Positions 1-7,552 of a stretch of DNA of 64,000 bases are shown here, in pieces. The notes beneath the pieces were generated by a model that saw only the letters and a list, made by a program, of their open reading frames with translations, did not search any database and was not told where the DNA came from. Location of the stretch: positions 157,890 through 221,889 of the forward strand of contig NKXK01000025.1 in assembly GCA_004379165.1 (NCBI GenBank). Direction: 5' to 3'. A program made the translations under genes and the position numbers. The stretch is from Rhodocyclaceae bacterium (lineage in GTDB: Bacteria; Pseudomonadota; Gammaproteobacteria; Burkholderiales; Rhodocyclaceae). Position 1 is the first letter of the stretch. The number at the start of each line of letters is the position of its first letter.

Positions 1-1308
1 GGTAAAACAGACCACCGTCCGCTGCGGCTCGGCTAGCGCGGCACCGATGGCGGCCGGCACGCCGAAGCCCATCGTGCCCAGACCGCCTGAGGTCAGCCAC
101 TGGCGCGGCCGACGCAAGGGATAGGCCTGCGCCACCCACATCTGGTGTTGGCCGACGTCGGTGGCCACCGACGCGTCGTCGTCGAGATGCTCGGCGATCT
201 CGCGGATCAGGCCAAAATGGGAGAGCGGCCGGTCGGCATCGGGGAACACCTGCGGAAACTCGGCTTTCAAGCTGCGGATGCGGTCAACCCAGATTTCCCG
301 CGAATTTGCCGACACCATCGGCAACAGTCGTGACAGCGCTTCGCTGACATCGGCGGTGATGCCGATATGCGCCGTCTTGATCTTGTCCAGTTCGGCCGGG
401 TCGATATCGATGTGGATGATCTGTGCGTTCGGGCAGAAGGCGGCGACCTTGCCGGTCGCCCGGTCGTCGAAGCGGGCGCCGACGGCAATCAGCAGGTCGC
501 ATTCGTCCAGCGCCAGATTGCAATAGCGGGCACCGTGCATGCCGAGCATGCCGAGCGACAGCGGGTGATCGACCGGCATCGCACCCAGCGCCATCAAGGT
601 CATCACCGTCGGCAGGTTGGCTTTTTCGGCGAGTTCGACAGCCAATGCCGAAGCGCCGGAATGCACCACGCCGCCACCCAGATAAAGCAGCGGGCGGGCA
701 GCGGTGTTGATCATCGTTGCTGCCTGTTGCAGTGCGTCCGCAGGTGCCGGGGCTGCCGGACGGCATTGGCCCGGCTCGGGCCATTGGGTGATCTCGATAC
801 TGCGCGCCTGAACATCCTTGGGAATGTCGATCAGCACCGGGCCGGGGCGGCCCGAGGCGGCAATTTCGAAGGCGCGGGGGATGACTTCGAGCAGTTCCTC
901 GGTCGAGGAAACAAGGAAATTGTGTTTGGTGATCGGAATCGACAGACCGTAGGTATCGACCTCCTGAAAGGCGTCGGTGCCGATCATCGCTTTCGGCACC
1001 TGGCCGGTAATCGCCACCAGCGGGATCGAATCCAGTTTCGCATCGGCAATCGCGGTCAGCAGGTTGGTGGCGCCGGGACCGGAGGAGGCCATGCAGACGG
1101 CGACCTCGCCGCTGGCTCGCGCCATGCCCTGGGCGATGAAGCCGGCGCCCTGTTCGTGGCGGGCGAGGACGTGGCGGATTACCGTCGACTGCCCGAGGGC
1201 ATCGTAAATCGGCAGGATGGCGCCGCCGGGATAGCCGGTGACGATGCGGATGCCCTGGCGTTCGAGCAGGCGCACCGTGATCTGCGCGCCGTTGAGGGTT
1301 TCTGTCAT
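1..1308 (-). CDS. ilvB: Acetolactate synthase large (catalytic) subunit, 3' end beyond the window
   Basis: This is the N-terminal 436 residues of a ThDP-dependent acetolactate synthase, the first common enzyme of valine, leucine and isoleucine synthesis. It starts MTETLNGAQITVRLLERQG and runs off the left edge. Family motifs seen are GYPGGAILPIYDAL, the ThDP glutamate in RHEQGAGFIAQG, the SSGPGATNL loop, and the central-domain stretch RPGPVLIDIPKDVQ. The start at 1308 has AGGAG just upstream. A valine-rich leader ORF and a terminator hairpin precede it on the same strand, so an ilvB-ilvN(-ilvC) operon controlled by attenuation is likely. The ilvB/ilvI choice of name is not decided by sequence. 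Confidence 0.95.
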   Translation of the reverse strand, partial: MTETLNGAQITVRLLERQGIRIVTGYPGGAILPIYDALGQSTVIRHVLARHEQGAGFIAQGMARASGEVAVCMASSGPGATNLLTAIADAKLDSIPLVAITGQVPKAMIGTDAFQEVDTYGLSIPITKHNFLVSSTEELLEVIPRAFEIAASGRPGPVLIDIPKDVQARSIEITQWPEPGQCRPAAPAPADALQQAATMINTAARPLLYLGGGVVHSGASALAVELAEKANLPTVMTLMALGAMPVDHPLSLGMLGMHGARYCNLALDECDLLIAVGARFDDRATGKVAAFCPNAQIIHIDIDPAELDKIKTAHIGITADVSEALSRLLPMVSANSREIWVDRIRSLKAEFPQVFPDADRPLSHFGLIREIAEHLDDDASVATDVGQHQMWVAQAYPLRRPRQWLTSGGLGTMGFGVPAAIGAALAEPQRTVVCFT

Positions 1309-1345
1309 GTATATCTCCTGGGTTGAGGGCGTTTCCGGCGGGCCA

Positions 1346-1381
1346 TAAACAAAAACCCCGCCGGTTGCGCCGGCGGGGTTT
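1346..1381 (-). terminator. Attenuator hairpin in the ilv leader
   Basis: A perfect 12-bp stem (arms 1353-1364 and 1370-1381, 5-nt loop) is followed on the minus strand by a T-rich run (TTTTTGTTT). It lies between the leader ORF and the acetolactate synthase start, which is the position of a transcription attenuator rather than of an end-of-gene terminator. Confidence 0.85.
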
Positions 1382-1406
1382 GGGAAAACTGGTGTGCTGC
1401 CTTGTT

Positions 1407-1517
1407 TTACCCGGTCCGCGACGGCGCGTGCATAACGACGCCTGCTACGACTACGCGTACGACGACCGGTTCCGCTGCAATGGCAGCATCAGCTCGGAAA
1501 AGTCGGTTTGCGTTCAT
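1407..1517 (-). CDS. ilv operon leader peptide, 36 aa, valine-rich
   Basis: A 36-codon ORF starting MNANRLF and ending SRTG contains the run VVVRVVVAGVV: eight valine codons within eleven. It ends 26 nt before the attenuator hairpin of the acetolactate synthase gene. Ribosome stalling at valine codons when Val-tRNA is scarce would be expected to block the terminator, as in classic ilv attenuators. No leucine or isoleucine clusters are present, so valine would be the main signal. It is too short for most gene callers. Position, composition and hairpin all agree, but the start has only a weak Shine-Dalgarno sequence. Confidence 0.8.
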   Translation of the reverse strand: MNANRLFRADAAIAAEPVVVRVVVAGVVMHAPSRTG

Positions 1518-1600
1518 GTCGATCGGTGACAGGTAAATGAGTTAGACCGAACTATCGCCCAGGCTTGGGATGATTTCAATCCCTTTTTGATTAGGGGTAT

Positions 1601-2815
1601 TCAGCCCTGCGGGCAGGTTTGCAGGCTGAGCGCCGCATCGCGGCGTTCGATGCTTTTGAGTACCACAAGCAGCAGCGTGCCGGCGACCATTACCCCTGCA
1701 GCCAGCCAGAGGCCGCCGGCGTAATGGCCGGACTGTGTCGCCAGCCAGCCGGTGATTGCCGGCGCGAGTATCTGCGCGGCGCCATAAGAGATGGTCATCT
1801 TGCCCATCATCTTTGCCGGTTTGGTCGGGTAGTAACGACCTGCCATGGTGAGCACCAGACTGACCATGCCGACAAAGGTCGAGCCGAAGAGCAGGGCGGC
1901 GAAGATGGCCGGCAGCAGGCCGCCGATGGCAAGCGGCAGGAGGATGCCGACGATTTGCAGGATCGCGGCGAGGATCAGCGCATTCAGCTCGCCGGTGCGA
2001 CGGGCGATGAAATCCCAGGAAATGCACGCCGGCGCCGCGCCGATCCCGATGGCGAGAAAAATCATCGCACCGTGGCCGGCCATGCCGGGCAGCTGATTGA
2101 CGATGGCCACGATGAAGGTCGCACTGACCACGTAACCGACGCCGGCACAGAAGTAGGCGGCCATGAACAGGCGCAGGAACAGCGGCGACGGCGGGGCGTC
2201 CTCCAGCTTGCGGCCGCTGGCGGTCAGGCCGGAGTTGTCCGGTGCCGGCAGCCAGCGCAGCGCGGGAACGATGAGCAGGCAGGCGAGGGCGCTGAAGGCC
2301 AGCCATTGCGTGCGCCAGTCGAGCGTTGGCGTCATCAGCCAGACGGCAGCGGAGCAACCGGCGATGCTGAGGCCGATGCCGGAGAAGTGGATGCCGAGCT
2401 CCGGCCGGTGGTTGTGGCGCATCAACCAGTTGAGGATCAGCCCGGTGCCGAGCAGCATGGCGGCGGCGCTGGACAGGCCGGCAAGGTAACGCGAGGCGAG
2501 CCAGAGCCAGAGGTCGGTGGTCAGGCCCATCATTAGCGTGCTGGCGATGGCGACGACCATGCCGATCCGGTACAGGCGATCCTTGAGGTGCAGGTCGCTG
2601 ATCAGCGAGGCAATCAGCGCACCGCTGAGGTAGCCGGCGTAATTGATCGCCGCCAGCCAACCGCCTTCGGCCAGGCCAAGGCCGGCCTGCTGTTGCATCA
2701 GTGGCAGCAGCGGCGTGTAGGCAAAACGGGCGACGCCGAGGGCGAGCAGCAGGCTGAAAATGCCGGCTCCCATCACCTTGAAGCGCTGGATCTGTTCTCT
2801 GTGGGCAGCGGTCAT
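1601..2815 (-). CDS. MFS transporter, YbfB/YjiJ family
   Basis: A 404-residue integral membrane protein with about 12 hydrophobic segments; the N-terminus GVARFAYTPLLPLMQQQAGL is typical of the YbfB/YjiJ major facilitator branch. The substrate is unknown. An AGGAA sequence precedes the ATG at 2815. The gene is divergent from the LysR regulator at 2918 across a 100-bp gap, the usual layout for a LysR protein and its target, so regulation by that neighbour is inferred. Confidence 0.88.
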   Translation of the reverse strand: MTAAHREQIQRFKVMGAGIFSLLLALGVARFAYTPLLPLMQQQAGLGLAEGGWLAAINYAGYLSGALIASLISDLHLKDRLYRIGMVVAIASTLMMGLTTDLWLWLASRYLAGLSSAAAMLLGTGLILNWLMRHNHRPELGIHFSGIGLSIAGCSAAVWLMTPTLDWRTQWLAFSALACLLIVPALRWLPAPDNSGLTASGRKLEDAPPSPLFLRLFMAAYFCAGVGYVVSATFIVAIVNQLPGMAGHGAMIFLAIGIGAAPACISWDFIARRTGELNALILAAILQIVGILLPLAIGGLLPAIFAALLFGSTFVGMVSLVLTMAGRYYPTKPAKMMGKMTISYGAAQILAPAITGWLATQSGHYAGGLWLAAGVMVAGTLLLVVLKSIERRDAALSLQTCPQG

Positions 2816-2871
2816 TGTTGTCGTTCCTGATTGAGCTTGTTGGCAGGACGATAATCAGGATAATCTATCAA

Positions 2872-2905
2872 TTCAAATGATTTGTTCAGAACGATTTGTT
2901 CTGTC
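2872..2905. promoter_or_regulatory. Candidate LysR operator between divergent genes
   Basis: The 100-bp gap between the MFS and LysR genes holds two direct copies of GATTTGTTC (about 2879-2887 and 2893-2901) and a small palindrome GTTC-A-GAAC. Its location suggests an operator, but no published site is being matched. Confidence 0.35.
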
Positions 2906-2917
2906 ATGGAGAATTGT

Positions 2918-3766
2918 ATGGAGCTTGTTGCCCTGCGTACCTTTCAGTCGGTGGTCGAGGAAGGCGGCATTCTGGCGGCCTCGAAGAAACTGAATACCGT
3001 GCAATCCAACGTCACCGGGCGGATCCGCAAGCTGGAGGAGGAACTGGGCACCGAACTCTTTCTGCGCAAGGGTCGCGGGCTGGAACTGGCACCGTCGGGG
3101 CGGGTGCTGCTCGACTACGCGCGGCGGATGCTGCAACTGGAGCAGCAGACGACCGCCGCGGTCCGGCAGGTCGGCGAGTCTTCGGGCGAGTTGCGGATCG
3201 GTGCCATGGAAACCTTTGCCGCGCTGCATCTGCCGACGGCATTGAAGGCCGTGCGCCGCGAGCATCCGCGGGTGGAGTTGCGGGTATTCACCGAACCGAC
3301 CGCGGTGCTGGTCGACAAGGTGCTCGACCACAAGCTCGACTGTGCCTTCGTCGCCGGGCCGGTGATTCATCCCGATCTTGAATTCAGCGAAGTGGTGGTT
3401 GAGGAACTGGTTCAGGTGCATGCCGCCGGCAGCGACCCGGTGCAGCAACCCCTGATTCTGTTTCGTGAAGGCTGCGCCTACCGGGCGCGGGCGCTGGCCT
3501 GGCAGCGCAGCATCGGCCATGCGACGGCGGATGTGATGGAGTTCGGCACGCTCGACGGCATCCTCGGTTGTGTCTCCATCGGCCTGGGCTGGACGCTGAT
3601 GCCGCGGCGGGTGGTCGAGCAGTCGGTGCATGCGGCAGCCTTGGTCATCGATGCGGTGCCGCCGGAAATCGCGCGCGTGCCGACCGGGCTTATCCGTCGT
3701 CGGGAAGCATCCCTGATGGCGGCCTTGCGGACGCTCGGCGAGTCCTTGCGTCGTCGTGATGGCTGA
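2918..3766 (+). CDS. LysR-family transcriptional regulator
   Basis: A 282-residue LysR-type regulator. The N-terminal winged helix-turn-helix is MELVALRTFQSVVEEGGILA through LNTVQSNVTGRIRKLEEELG, followed by the periplasmic-binding-like effector domain from about residue 90. The start at 2918 is chosen because GGAG lies 7 nt upstream and the HTH begins at once; an upstream in-frame ATG at 2882 would add 12 residues outside the family. It probably controls the divergent MFS gene; its ligand is unknown. Confidence 0.9.
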   Translation: MELVALRTFQSVVEEGGILAASKKLNTVQSNVTGRIRKLEEELGTELFLRKGRGLELAPSGRVLLDYARRMLQLEQQTTAAVRQVGESSGELRIGAMETFAALHLPTALKAVRREHPRVELRVFTEPTAVLVDKVLDHKLDCAFVAGPVIHPDLEFSEVVVEELVQVHAAGSDPVQQPLILFREGCAYRARALAWQRSIGHATADVMEFGTLDGILGCVSIGLGWTLMPRRVVEQSVHAAALVIDAVPPEIARVPTGLIRRREASLMAALRTLGESLRRRDG

Positions 3767-3790
3767 CAGATTGCCTACTTTGGGCTGCTG

Positions 3791-3820
3791 CGGTGAACCT
3801 GAAAAACAGGCCAAAATCGG
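3791..3820 (+). repeat. Dispersed 30-bp repeat, intergenic copy a
   Basis: CGGTGAACCTGAAAA followed by CAGGCCAAAATCGG. Similar sequences occur at 7435-7461 (-), 15406-15435 (+), 43475-43500 (-), 43510-43539 (+) and 45308-45338 (+), and inside genes at 50497-50527, 53434-53461 and 59752-59782. Confidence 0.7.
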
Positions 3821-3830
3821 CATGGGCGTA

Positions 3831-3853
3831 CTATCCACAAAAGCTGTGGATAA
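3831..3853. promoter_or_regulatory. Inverted pair of DnaA-box-like sites
   Basis: TGTGGATAA (3845-3853) is the exact reverse complement of the DnaA-box consensus TTATCCACA. CTATCCACA (3831-3839) is a one-mismatch copy in the opposite orientation, five bases away. This could be a DnaA-responsive site or simply a hairpin. Confidence 0.35.
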
Positions 3854-4157
3854 GTCTGTGGGTTGATCGGGGGCGAATGCGCTAAGTGCCAAGCCTGTCA
3901 GGCTTTTTCTTGGGCTGCCTGAATCTTGTGCATCCTTGTAACGTATTGATTTAAAACGATTTAAACGAAATACCCTGTTTTGAAAGAAGTTTTTCGTTGT
4001 CAAGCGGTTTTACGCGAAAAAATCATGCTGGATTGTGTGTAAATGGCCTTGACTTTGGCCCTGTCAAGCAAAAATTTGAACTTTTTCCGCGCTGGAGGCT
4101 CCGGCCTCTTTCCGCTGTAATGCGGGCCGAACTCCCGCAATTCCGATAGAGAGACTC

Positions 4158-5000
4158 ATGAAATTCGAAGGCACCGATTCCTACGTCGCCACTCGCGACC
4201 TGACCCTGGCGGTCAATGCTGCGCTGGCCTTGCAACGTCCCTTGCTGATCAAGGGCGAGCCGGGTACCGGCAAGACCCTGCTCGCCGAAGAAGTGGCGCG
4301 GGCGCTCGACATGCCGCTCTTCCAGTGGCACGTGAAATCGACGACCAAGGCCCAGCAGGGGCTGTATGAATATGATGCCGTGTCCCGCCTGCGCGACTCG
4401 CAACTCGGTGATCCCCGCGTGCAGGAGATCGCCAACTACATCGTTCCCGGCGTCCTGTGGCAGGCCTTCGAGTGCGACCGGCCGTCGGTGGTGTTGATCG
4501 ATGAAATCGACAAGGCCGACATCGAGTTCCCCAATGACCTGCTGCGCGAACTCGATCGCATGGAATTCCACTGCTATGAGTTGCAGAAGACGCTGCGGGC
4601 GCGGCACCGGCCGCTGATCATCATTACCTCCAACAACGAAAAGGAGCTGCCGGATGCCTTCCTGCGCCGCTGCTTCTTTCATTACATCAAGTTCCCGGAC
4701 AAGCCGACGATGCAGCGTATTGTCGAGGTGCACTTCCCGGGGCTGAAGCACGAACTCCTCAAGGAGGCACTGGAGGTGTTTTTCGACCTGCGGGCGGTGC
4801 CGGGGCTGAAGAAGAAGCCGTCGACCAGCGAACTGATCGACTGGCTGAAACTCTTGCTGGCCGAGGATATTCCGCCTGAGGTGCTGCGCAGCAAGGAAGC
4901 GAAGGATGCCATCCCGCCCTTGCACGGGGCCTTGCTGAAGAACGAGCAGGATGTGCATCTGTTCGAACGGCTGGCCTTCATGGCGCGGCGCCAGTCGTAA
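4158..5000 (+). CDS. MoxR-type AAA+ ATPase
   Basis: A 280-residue MoxR/CoxD-like ATPase with Walker A GEPGTGKT, Walker B VVLIDEIDKAD and sensor-1 IIITSNNEKELPDAFLRRC. MoxR ATPases act as chaperone-like remodellers together with von Willebrand factor A (VWA) proteins, often to insert metal cofactors. The partner VWA gene begins directly after the stop codon (5001). A GAGAG Shine-Dalgarno precedes the ATG. The client is unknown: no CO dehydrogenase or other obvious metalloenzyme is adjacent. Confidence 0.93.
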   Translation: MKFEGTDSYVATRDLTLAVNAALALQRPLLIKGEPGTGKTLLAEEVARALDMPLFQWHVKSTTKAQQGLYEYDAVSRLRDSQLGDPRVQEIANYIVPGVLWQAFECDRPSVVLIDEIDKADIEFPNDLLRELDRMEFHCYELQKTLRARHRPLIIITSNNEKELPDAFLRRCFFHYIKFPDKPTMQRIVEVHFPGLKHELLKEALEVFFDLRAVPGLKKKPSTSELIDWLKLLLAEDIPPEVLRSKEAKDAIPPLHGALLKNEQDVHLFERLAFMARRQS

Positions 5001-6188
5001 ATGCTGGTTGATTTCTTCCTGCATCTCAAGTCGCGCCAGTTGCCGGTGTCGACCAAGGAGTTGCTGGCCTTGCTCGAAGCGCTGGAGGCGCGGCTGGTCA
5101 CTGGTAGTCTTGACGATTTTTACCTGATCTCAAGAGCACTGCTGGTCAAGGATGAGGCCTTGTACGACCGTTTCGACCGTGCCTTCGGGGAATATTTCAA
5201 GGGCATTGAATCGCTGCCAGGGCTGGATGTCCTGGTGCCCGAGGACTGGTTGCGGCTGGCGGCCAAACGGCACCTGTCAGAGGAGGACCGGCTCAAGCTG
5301 CAGAAGCTGGGCTACGAAAAACTGTTCGAGCAGTTGAAGCAACGGCTCGCCGAACAGAAGGAGAGGCATGCCGGCGGCAGCAAATGGATCGGCACCGCCG
5401 GGACGTCGCCTTATGGGCATGGTGGCTACCATCCGGAAGGCATTCGCATCGGTGGCGAATCGGTGGGCAACCGGACTGCGATCAAGGTCTGGGAGCAGCG
5501 CGAATTCGGCAATCTCGACGACAGCGTCGAACTCGGCGTGCGCAACATCAAGGTGGCGCTTCGTCGCCTGCGTCGTTTCGCCCGCCAGGGCGCAGCGACC
5601 GAACTCGATCTCGACGGCACGATTGCCGGTACCGCCCGCAATGGCGGCTGGCTTGACCTGCATCTGCGGCCGGAGCGGCACAATGCGGTGAAGGTGCTGC
5701 TGTTCCTCGATGTCGGTGGCTCGATGGACGACCACATCCAGGCGTGCGAGGAGCTGTTTTCGGCGGCACGGGCCGAATTCAAGCATCTCGAACATTTCTA
5801 TTTTCACAACTGCGTGTACGAAGGGGTCTGGCAGGACAACCGGCGACGTCACGATCAGCACCGCGCAACCTGGGATGTCATCCATACCTACGGACCGGAT
5901 TACAAGCTGGTCTTCGTCGGCGATGCCAGCATGAGCCCTTACGAAGTCGCAAGACCCGGTGGCAGCGTCGAACACTGGAACGAGGAAGCCGGCGCTGTCT
6001 GGCTAGAGCGTTTGCTCTCGACCTGGCACCAGGCAGTCTGGCTCAATCCCTTGCCTGAAGACCAGTGGCACTACACGCCGTCGATCCAGATGATCCGGCA
6101 ATTGCTCGGTGAGCGGATGTTCCCGCTGAACCTTGATGGTCTGGAGCGGGCGATGCGTAGTTTGACCCGGGGTGGCAAGCCGGTCTGA
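5001..6188 (+). CDS. VWA domain protein, CoxE-like
   Basis: A 395-residue protein. The C-terminal half carries a VWA domain with a MIDAS-like motif DVGGSMDDH (the usual DxSxS has Gly at the first Ser) and the region VFVGDASMSPYEV. It starts immediately after the MoxR ATPase, giving a two-gene ATPase/VWA pair. By analogy with CoxD/CoxE or RavA/ViaA, the pair probably remodels or matures a partner protein. The start ATG overlaps nothing and is fixed by the preceding stop. Confidence 0.88.
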   Translation: MLVDFFLHLKSRQLPVSTKELLALLEALEARLVTGSLDDFYLISRALLVKDEALYDRFDRAFGEYFKGIESLPGLDVLVPEDWLRLAAKRHLSEEDRLKLQKLGYEKLFEQLKQRLAEQKERHAGGSKWIGTAGTSPYGHGGYHPEGIRIGGESVGNRTAIKVWEQREFGNLDDSVELGVRNIKVALRRLRRFARQGAATELDLDGTIAGTARNGGWLDLHLRPERHNAVKVLLFLDVGGSMDDHIQACEELFSAARAEFKHLEHFYFHNCVYEGVWQDNRRRHDQHRATWDVIHTYGPDYKLVFVGDASMSPYEVARPGGSVEHWNEEAGAVWLERLLSTWHQAVWLNPLPEDQWHYTPSIQMIRQLLGERMFPLNLDGLERAMRSLTRGGKPV

Positions 6189-6295
6189 TGCCGGCGGACG
6201 TTGTAAACCTGCATCAATGCGTACGAATTGGGTCAGTCACACCCACATGGTTTTCGCTGGAGCATGACAAGGGGGGCTCTTCGCATTAAACTAAT

Positions 6296-7426
6296 ATGAC
6301 GAACGCGACACCATCAGGCGTCGCAGTATCTGGCAATCACTGGCAAGGTTCGATGGGCAAGCAACACAAGGTACTCGTGATCGATGGGTCGAAACTGGTC
6401 AGGGCATCCCTGAGCAAGAGCTTGTCGACCTGCTTTGACGTCCGTACCGCCGATTCCGTCGAGGCGGCGTGGGATGCGCTGGTGCTCGACGTCTGTATCG
6501 TCGCGGTAATCTGCGGTTTGCCGGTGGCCTCGCCGGAAACACTGGCGCTGGTTGAGCGCGTGCGCGCCAATCGTCTGGCGCGAATTCGCGATTTGCCGGT
6601 GATGTTGATTGTTTCCGATTCCTTCACCTTGGGCGATCGGTTGCTTTCGTTGCAGGCAGGCTTCAGTGGCCTTGTTGCCAAGGCGGCGCCATCGTCGGCG
6701 GCGTATTCTGTCGTCGAGGCCATCCGCCGCCAATGGCCGGATTTGCCCGGTATGCCGCATCTGCCTGAGCGGCGCAAGGCCTCGTTGCCAGTGACTCATG
6801 CCCATCGCTACGGTGGGGTGCTGGTGTTCGGACTGGATTCCTTCGATGATCTGGCCCGCGATTATGGCAGTACGCTGGCTGCGCGCACGGTGGAACAATT
6901 TTCCAGTCTGCTGTCAGCCAAGACAGGCGCCGGTACGCAGGTGGGCGTCAGTTCGCACGGTCGCGTCATCGTTGTTGCACCGGCAACGACCAAAGCCCAA
7001 TGCAGCGTCTTTGCGTCACGAATCTGCCAAGCAATGGCGACCGGTCAGGTGAAAATCGGCGGCCGGCAGTTGCGACTCACCGTGAGCGCCGGCGTTGCCG
7101 CAGCGCCTGATGATGGCCGCAACCTTTCGTCGTGGGACATACTCAAACTCGCCGAAGGCCGGCTGGAATCCGTCCGCCGGGTGGGGGGCAAACATGTCGT
7201 CATCGACGGCGGCAATGGCCGCTTTGATCATCTGCTGGCCTTGCCGCCGGCGATCCCCGGTGGGTCGGTAACACCGACCCTGATCGACCTCGATCAAGCG
7301 CCGACAGCATTGCCGATGCTTGCGCCGCTGCCAGAGTTTGAGCCAACGCAAGAGATAATCACGCCATCGACTGGTGATCGTCCGCGACGCTACGCGCGCA
7401 AGGGCTTGTCGGGTACGTTGAACTGA
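6296..7426 (+). CDS. Degenerate receiver + degenerate GGDEF protein
   Basis: A 376-residue protein. Residues about 23-150 look like a response-regulator receiver (KVLVIDGSKLVRASLSKSL). At the usual phospho-acceptor position the sequence is VAVICGLPV, with Gly in place of Asp, so it should not be phosphorylated. Residues about 170-310 have the fold signature of a GGDEF domain (final strand LRLTVSAGVAAAPDDGRNL), but the GGDEF loop is replaced by SSHGRV, so cyclase activity is unlikely. A shorter start at the ATG of MGKQHKVL (6353) is possible. It is probably a signalling scaffold. Confidence 0.75.
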   Translation: MTNATPSGVAVSGNHWQGSMGKQHKVLVIDGSKLVRASLSKSLSTCFDVRTADSVEAAWDALVLDVCIVAVICGLPVASPETLALVERVRANRLARIRDLPVMLIVSDSFTLGDRLLSLQAGFSGLVAKAAPSSAAYSVVEAIRRQWPDLPGMPHLPERRKASLPVTHAHRYGGVLVFGLDSFDDLARDYGSTLAARTVEQFSSLLSAKTGAGTQVGVSSHGRVIVVAPATTKAQCSVFASRICQAMATGQVKIGGRQLRLTVSAGVAAAPDDGRNLSSWDILKLAEGRLESVRRVGGKHVVIDGGNGRFDHLLALPPAIPGGSVTPTLIDLDQAPTALPMLAPLPEFEPTQEIITPSTGDRPRRYARKGLSGTLN

Positions 7427-7434
7427 GCGCCTGA

Positions 7435-7461
7435 TTTCGGCCGTTTTTTCGAGTTGACCGC
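7435..7461 (-). repeat. Dispersed 30-bp repeat, intergenic copy b
   Basis: The minus strand reads GCGGTCAACTCGAAAAAACG followed by GCCGAAA, matching the repeat at 3791. It lies just after the stop of the receiver/GGDEF gene. Confidence 0.55.
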
Positions 7462-7500
7462 AGTAGTCGGATAGCAGGCATTTTTCTACCGACGAGCATG

Positions 7501-7524
7501 AAAAACCCGGCCGAAGCCGGGTTG
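7501..7524 (-). terminator. Intrinsic terminator of the fumarase gene
   Basis: An 8-bp stem (AACCCGGC at 7504-7511, GCCGGGTT at 7516-7523) with a CGAA loop; the minus strand continues into a T run. It lies 30 nt after the fumarase stop. Confidence 0.85.
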
Positions 7525-7552
7525 TTGATCAAGCCAAACTTCAGGCCGTAGA

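Larger units (their letters stand above)
3767..4157. other. Intergenic region, 391 bp, no gene seen
   Basis: The gap contains one copy of the dispersed repeat (3791-3820), an inverted pair of DnaA-box-like nonamers (3831-3853), then an AT-rich stretch (about 3940-4020) ahead of the MoxR gene. No ORF with a convincing start is seen. Confidence 0.6.
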
